Assembly (NCBI GenBank): GCA_002104905.1
Contig: MCFE01000130.1
Span: 1-64,000 of the forward strand
Source: Basidiobolus meristosporus CBS 931.73
Taxonomy: Eukaryota; Basidiobolomycota; Basidiobolomycetes; Basidiobolales; Basidiobolaceae
Direction: 5' to 3'
Length of the DNA stretch: 64,000 nt
Positions 58,033 through 64,000 of this stretch are shown piece after piece. Made by a program: the position numbers and the translations under genes. The notes under the pieces were generated by a model, which saw nothing but the letters and a program-made list of their open reading frames with translations, was not told where the DNA came from and made no database searches. Within the stretch, counting starts at the first letter, position 1, and each line of letters opens with the position of its first letter.

Positions 58033-60900
58033 GCAACGCATTATACTTTGAGCTAGCATTCCTCCCCCTTGATGTCCGTGAGATTTTGATTATTTCCCTG
58101 TGGGAACTGCCGTGGTTTACATGAACCGTACTTCCCGTTCACTGGCATCAAATCATTCTGTAATAATTCATTGTATAGAGATTCATTGATTGACACTACG
58201 TTATTTCCTATCTTTAGTCGACTCATAATAAATATAGCGTTTACATCAGTTTATGGCCACGCCTCTTTTTGAACTTCGAGTGCCAGCGAAATGATGGTTG
58301 TAATCAAGTGCAGCAGCATGAATCAACCATTTCACAACCGTTACTGGATCTGTTCCGAAACCTGGAGTGAACACCAACCCATTGCCACTCCCAGATGCCA
58401 TTGACTGATTATCGAGAGTAAACTCGCTCAACCTGGTTTTTGAGGTTAGTTCGGGTCTCACCTTTCACGATCAAGATTATCAAACCCCCGTTATGTGGTT
58501 GTTTCATCAGTTCCAACTAATTCTGGCCTCCACTTTCATTGCCTTCTCAGTTAATAATTCTTGTTGCTCAATGAATCACACAGTTGATGACAAAGAGCGG
58601 GTTCCCATGACCCAGTCCAACATGGTTAGCCACCCCGCTGCCTCTATCTTATCATGATCTATATCTAATGGTAGTATCAGGTACTTGGATGAAACGGCTC
58701 AAACTAGCTTATCCTGGTCCACTTGCATTACTACCAAGTTTGCCACATGGTTCGCCTGATGGAAGCTTATTAGTTGAGAAATTCAATAGATGAAACATCA
58801 TTCGATATGCAAGTAAACTTATAGGCTGTCCATTAACGAAGCTGCTTCACCACTTCAAATAGCTGTGCTTACTCTCAGAATAGCTATACCTCAATCGGTA
58901 ATCGCCGCGCACTAGGAATGTGTTTTCATAGAGTACTAAGAGACCCAGACTAGTGCCGCATGCCCTATTTACTTGGCAATGCGAAGACGGCTACGCCAAC
59001 TAAATCGCTGAGGTGCGTTATGCGAGCAAGATTTTGCGGCACCTTCGATATCATTGTGACATCCTCCTTCATAAGGCTTAATAGTGACCCCAAGAATGAT
59101 TACCACATACACTAAATAGCTATACTGTTCCAGCAATCCTGTGGGAGTGGATCGTAATCTGTTATCAAGCTTTCATCAGTAGCGGCATCTTTTCCTTATC
59201 GGAATAATTACACACAGAAAAGGATTGCCAGAGTGTGCATTACCTAGTGGAATTTGTGGTTTTGTATTCCGGGTGTAGTACAGGGTACACAGCCTTTGTA
59301 ATGTCCTATTGCGTAGCTTTGCCTTTGCTCGGTAGATGCCCAAGATGCTAAACATGGTGTCTTTGAAATTGGTGACCCATAGATGAGTCAAGGATGTTAC
59401 AGCTACAAAATTCCTTGCCTGTTCTCCCATGGTCAGGAAATGCATCGATTGGAGCTGCTCTATGGTGCGATGGTGCACCGACATGTGACTTGAGCGCAAG
59501 ATGTATAACAAATCAGCCCATACTACAGCCTAATGGAGTGTGCAATCTATTGCGGCTGATACACTTGCCAACAACATGTCGGGGCGTATATGAGGCCTTG
59601 TCTTGCTACCTTAAGCACCACATCCCATTTCGCCTCACCTCACTAGGGACATATCAATTAGGATCCGCTTCGCACATCAGGTCGCACGAAATATGTATTG
59701 ATGACTTCAAGCACCATTCGCTTATGTTTGGATAAACAACAAAATTTCCCTATTGGCGGATAGATTTCCCGAATTTGGGTTAATCCCAGAATAAACTCCA
59801 CTGCAGACATGATCTTCCCTCATCTACAAAATCCTCCAACAAAGTCGGATCTTACCGTTTGATCATGCATTCTATTCATATCTCGTGTATGGCACCAAAC
59901 GAGCACTTGATTCTATACGCGAACAGATTATTGGGCATGTTTCTGACGAGGAAATATTTTGGAGGTAGGAAGGCGGTGAAATGCGTTGAGGTTTTGGTTG
60001 ACAAAACCCTCCAAGTTTCCATTCCCTTGTTGAGCCACTACACGCTAACATGAAGGATGCCAATTATCGATTGTAACCTACTGTTTGCGACTGGAGCTCG
60101 AACATTCTCTGTAATGGGAATACAATATATAGCTGCCGCATACCAAAAAACCGTTTCGATACTGCTCCAGGCCCTATGGATGAGTGTTTGCAATATATCT
60201 TTTCGCCTGGTGATAGGTGAATGATTGCCTTATGGTAAGTTGAAGTGTGATACATCCCTCCATCCCAGGGTAAGCCTAGCAGTTGGTACTTCGCCATATC
60301 ATTATGAGAGTTGAATGCAACTGAAAATCATTTACACCATAACCGATGTACTCTTAGAACAGTCAAGCACCCCAACATCTCGTTCCTAGTAAACGTTATT
60401 GCAGTATATTCTGACTCTTCATTTGTGGTGCTAAACATGTGCCGAAAAGATGGCCTGGGGCTTTGTGAGCAAACAACTGATAAATTATTGGATTGACATT
60501 GAAAATGAACTAATAAATGCTCCATAGCCTTCAATTCCGACGGTTAAAGAGTGGTTTTTGGCGCCAGGTACACTTTCAGATAATTTGTTGTACCCTAATT
60601 ATTATAGCCTCACTTTAAGCTTCATACATCAAGAATCACTTGAAACACAGTCTCGTGCTCCCATTGTCATTTGATTGAATGTTCCCTACCTTCACTATGC
60701 GATAAGGGTAATACTTTGTCCTTTTAGTTCTTAATTGGTATATTGCATAGAGCACAATTTATTATTATTGCAACCAATTATTTATCCAAGGTACCAAACC
60801 GTATTCTAAAGTTTCAATCTTCTTCAAACGACTGTAACACTTGACGCAGAGTTTTGTAAAATCTTCCATAATATAAATTCAACTCACTTTCTGGATCACA
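58033..60900. other. Gene-poor spacer
   Basis: 2.9 kb. A minus-strand piece 58401-58249 reads MASGSGNGLVFTPGFGTDPV and onward to a stop, and two overlapping ORFs of about 110 codons lie at 59176-59511 (minus) and 59394-59735 (plus). None has a motif I recognise, and overlapping open frames on both strands argue for chance. Confidence 0.35.
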
Positions 60901-60924
60901 AATTACCTTACAACAAATAGCTAG

Positions 60925-60990
60925 AGCCTAAGATGTTGATAGTTGTAAGCCCAGAGAAACATGGAATTCTGCTGATATTATGATGGTCAA
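60925..60990 (-). repeat. Interspersed ~300-bp repeat family, copy 5 (end fragment)
   Basis: Only the terminal ~65 bp remain: AGAGCCTAAGATGTTGATAG, GTAAGC, TGGAATTCTGCTGATATTATGATGGT. Confidence 0.55.
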
Positions 60991-61117
60991 ATGCTTTAAT
61001 ATGGGACACATAAAGTTTTCTGCAAGTTTTGGGCCTTTTGAGTGTGTTGGAGAATTCTGATTACTTTCAACATTCCTTTTATCTTGAGATATAAACATAT
61101 AATCTGTACCTAGTTTA

Positions 61118-61433
61118 TGTTGTAGAATTCGTAATTCTACCCAGATATTCACCCAACTTGGTCACCTAGATCCTTGTCTAAGAGAGTTCTGACCAATTCC
61201 TTGTCCGGATTTAATTACAATATTTTCATCAAAACATCAGGTACCCTGAACATGAAATATCAATAAGCTGCCCAAACAATGTTTTTGAGACCTTCCTAAG
61301 CATATTCCACTTGTTTGCTTTACCAAAACCATGTAAAAGTATTAATACTTCCTATAAATAAATCATCTAGTGAAAGCCACATAATATAATTGTTCTCCCA
61401 ATCACTTCCAATATCTTCACAGATCTTACAATA
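61118..61433 (+). repeat. Diverged copia LTR
   Basis: Starts TGTTGTAGAATTCG and follows the LTR order (CACCCAACTTGGTCACC, ATCAGGTACC, CATGTAAAAGTATTAATAC, CCCAATCACTTCCAATATC) with deletions and substitutions, ending GATCTTACAATA. I find no clean target duplication. Confidence 0.72.
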
Positions 61434-62631
61434 ATCTAGTTATAGTTCTGAGATTTCTTTTTTTGTATTATATGAATAGCTTGGTGCTCAGCTTAGCAGT
61501 CTCAACAGTCCCAAAACTAGCACACAGATACTAGGAACTAACATTGAAGCAAGCCTTATGTAATATGCATAATTGCACATATATAGCAAGAGTCGGTTCT
61601 AATTAGAGATCAATAACCTCAATGTGTTCTTTTTCTTCTTAATCTTTTCTAAGTTACAAGTTAAACTTGCTATATCTTCAGGTTTTTTGCTTAAGCTGTA
61701 AGCCTTATTAATAGGTTCAATAAAAGCATGTTCATTCATTTAATTGGAAATCAATAATGCTACTCTATAAAAGCTCAAAAAAGTTCTGCTACTGAGATTC
61801 CTACCAAAAAGTTGGGATATGTCATGGACAATATAGGTAAAAATCAGCTGATGAGATATTTTTAGGCACTATGGAATTGTAGTGAACCTGGATATGAATA
61901 ATGAATTCAGTCATGCACAAGTAGCTCTAAGCATTTTACTCAGTCTCATTCTGCTTTCAATTGCACCTGGGGATAAAGTACTTACTAAAGCTTATATACA
62001 TTGCTGTCATACTTTCTAAAATAATGTAATTGTGGGTTTATACTTGGAGCATTGTATTTGAACTCATGTATATTGTAGCATATTTGTATCAATCTAGTAT
62101 TAGAGCCCCCAGAGTGGTCTTTCCAAGTGCATTTTTACTTGGGTAAAATGCAAAGTACTGAAATGAATGACCTGAAGTGGTTCAAAAATTAGTTTACTCA
62201 AGCAATCTATAGTCTTGATGAAATCTTCCTCAAATTTATGGAAGTACTATGATATATAAATACTGAAAAAGATTGAGCAATGCGCATAATATCTTGGGCT
62301 TATCTGCTTGCTATGTACTTACTAGGAATATCCCAAAATACTGGAAAACTCTAGACTCCAAACTCCAAACAGTGACTTAGTGCAAGTCAGCCATCCCCTT
62401 GCAAATAAAGCAAGCCTAGTCAGATGATTTGCAACAGTCCACAATACATTCTATCTGTAATATTTATACAGTATAGTAGTAAAGCTGCTGCACAGATAGA
62501 AAATCTATCGAATTTTTCAGATTAGTGCAAATATTGTAAGTGTCCTTTTCAGCTGATTTCAAACAGATTGAAGTGACATCAAGTCAAGAAGTGCAGTGCA
62601 ATACAAATCAATTAAATTATAGAGCCCACTG
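61434..62631. other. AT-rich region, nothing recognised
   Basis: 1.2 kb of low-GC sequence without ORFs, between an LTR and a repeat copy. Probably old transposon debris. Confidence 0.4.
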
Positions 62632-62950
62632 TAATGACTCTATGAAAATCTCATACTTCGAATTCATCTGACCATCTGCCGGTATTCTAATGGTATTTTG
62701 CTGGCATTTAGCTGATGTTTTACCTTACAATTTTTAATTGTAAATATTTGCGGAAGTAGTGAGTAGCATATTACCAAGTTTAGTATGAGTGCTAGTTAGC
62801 CTAGTCTCATCCCAGAAAAACGTCTGCTTGTCTGCCAAATTTAAAGTACCTGAGATATTGAGAGTTGCAAGTTTAGACAAACTTGGAATTCAGCTGATAC
62901 TATGATGGTATTCTGGTGGCCTTTAGTAATTTTTTTTTCTTGGGGAACTG
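62632..62950 (-). repeat. Interspersed ~300-bp repeat family, copy 6 (most complete)
   Basis: Begins ATGACTCTATGAAAATCTC and ends with GGTGGCCTTTAGTAATTTTTTTT. Near each end it has a related 40-bp word: CCAG(CA)AATACCAT...CAGCTGAATTC and CCGGTATTCTAATGGTATTTTGCTGG on the opposite side. In forward sense it would start with an A-rich run. Confidence 0.7.
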
Positions 62951-63881
62951 TTTGGCATCATTGCATTGGATTCTAATTAAACTAATGAAATGCCATTTAT
63001 TCATTTGCGCTGTTGACCAGGGGTAAACACCGATGACTACTGTTTTTTTCGGGGCTCTAAAAAGTTATAATCGTACATTAGTCTATTTTTTATGTGGTGA
63101 AAGACAGCGTCTTTCGGATCGTCAATTTGTTGCATGTGAGGTCTAATGCTGGCCTATATCCATATATAAATGTAAGATTGACATCTAATTGGTCACGAAA
63201 CAAAGTGCCTCCAGTGTCATCAAGCTAACTAGCATCATTTGGAAGTGTACTTACTATCGTGTTAGCAGTCACAATCTAATTTCTTTCACTCAAACTGCAA
63301 GTCAACATGGCAGTCCAATACAAATTGGATTAGTCGAAAGTATTGGCTCAGGGAAAGTCTGAATATTTGTCATGCGGGTGACTCTGATTATATTAATCAT
63401 AGGGAGACGTTGTATTAAATGGCTTGAGGCACACGCAAAATATGGATTCTTTTACAGAAACTTAGAAACTTGAAGAGGGGGTGGTGATTGGAATATGCGG
63501 TCTGTATTCTGCGGTTACTTGTCTGGTGCTACCACAGCAGGTGTAACAACAATCCAGGAAGGAACTAGACATTCAATTGAGCGACATTAACTCTTGCGGC
63601 TAAGGTTGTTGAGAATGCTGATGAGACTATAAGCCATTACTTCTGGTGAATACATGTCATCATTGAATGAACTCCAGGAGCCAATCATCACTGGCTATTA
63701 TTATGACCGTATATGGCCCTCCCTTGTTCCCCTCCACAGCGTTCACTCGCTAGCATATTCCGAGCGATTGGACTTTGATAACTCTTATACGTGACTCTCA
63801 TTTGGTCTATACTCAGCAACTTCTCCGCTTACTGAATAGTCTCCATAACTACCGCAGATTACTTGAGCCAAACGATCCTGC
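62951..63881. other. Upstream region of the dynamin-like gene
   Basis: About 930 bp with no gene. It includes a poly-T run at about 63043-63049. Base composition returns to that of the unique regions. Confidence 0.45.
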
Positions 63882-63985
63882 ATGGACACCAACCTAATTA
63901 GAACGGTAAATAAACTTCAGGATGCTTTTGCAACTGTGGGTGTGAGCAATCCAGTGGACTTGCCGCAAATAGTAGTGATTGGAAG
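63882..63985 (+). CDS. VPS1: Dynamin-related GTPase (Vps1-type), first exon only
   Basis: ATG at 63882 opens MDTNLIRTVNKLQDAFATVG, followed by DLPQIVVIG and two bases of the next codon, then donor GTATCT at 63986. This is the N-terminus of dynamin-family GTPases just before the P-loop (normally GSQSSGKS), which would be in exon 2 beyond the window. The MDxxLI start fits Vps1 (vacuolar/peroxisomal fission) better than Dnm1 (mitochondrial). The protein would normally be about 700 residues. Confidence 0.82.
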
Positions 63986-64000
63986 GTATCTACCACTCTA

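Noticed and set aside
59176-59735. Overlapping 111- and 113-codon ORFs on opposite strands
   Set aside because: No motif, no splice context, and openness on both strands suggests chance.

Overview
The window comes from the nuclear genome of a fungus. Nearly every gene is interrupted by small GT-AG introns, mostly 51 to 78 nt, and the gene set is fungal: NADH glutamate synthase as one polypeptide, a PMT2-type protein O-mannosyltransferase, HAP5, PEX19 and NUP133. A fidgetin-like-1 AAA ATPase, to my knowledge rare or absent in most yeasts and moulds, and the intron density suggest an early-diverging, non-Dikarya lineage. That placement is inference. Exons were assembled by eye from splice sites, frame continuity and remembered family conservation, and nothing was aligned or searched.

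Layout. Bases 1-15000 carry nicotinamide mononucleotide adenylyltransferase, a CHY/RING zinc-finger ubiquitin ligase, NUP133 and PMT2, all on the minus strand, plus a small unidentified plus-strand gene that diverges from NUP133. Bases 16043-22297 are an intronless 2,084-residue glutamate synthase on plus. Bases 22900-34400 are a nest of Ty1/copia retrotransposons: a nearly full-length element on minus (26496-31169) inserted in an older, truncated plus-strand copy, plus solo LTRs, a probable MITE and remnants. Bases 36765-44546 hold, on plus, 6-phosphogluconate dehydrogenase, an HNH-motif protein, ribosomal protein eL38, a small acidic membrane-type protein and FIGNL1. Bases 45390-49275 hold HAP5 and PEX19 on minus with an unresolved coding-like stretch between them. 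Bases 49900-52250 are a second repeat island. Bases 52860-63880 are gene-poor, with one clear C2H2 transcription factor (57037-58032) and a third set of repeat remnants (60900-63000). The window ends inside the first intron of a Vps1/dynamin-type GTPase starting at 63882.

The genes are mostly unrelated housekeeping functions (NAD synthesis, nuclear pore, protein glycosylation, nitrogen assimilation, pentose phosphate pathway, translation, CCAAT-dependent transcription, peroxisome biogenesis, membrane fission), and no operon-like logic is expected. The most unusual sequence-level features are two independent 15-nt microexons, each coding for part of a conserved motif (PMT2 and HAP5), four apparent introns of only 31-35 nt, telomere-repeat-like motifs upstream of the NAD-synthesis gene, the readable insertion history of the copia nest, and an uncatalogued ~300-bp interspersed repeat.
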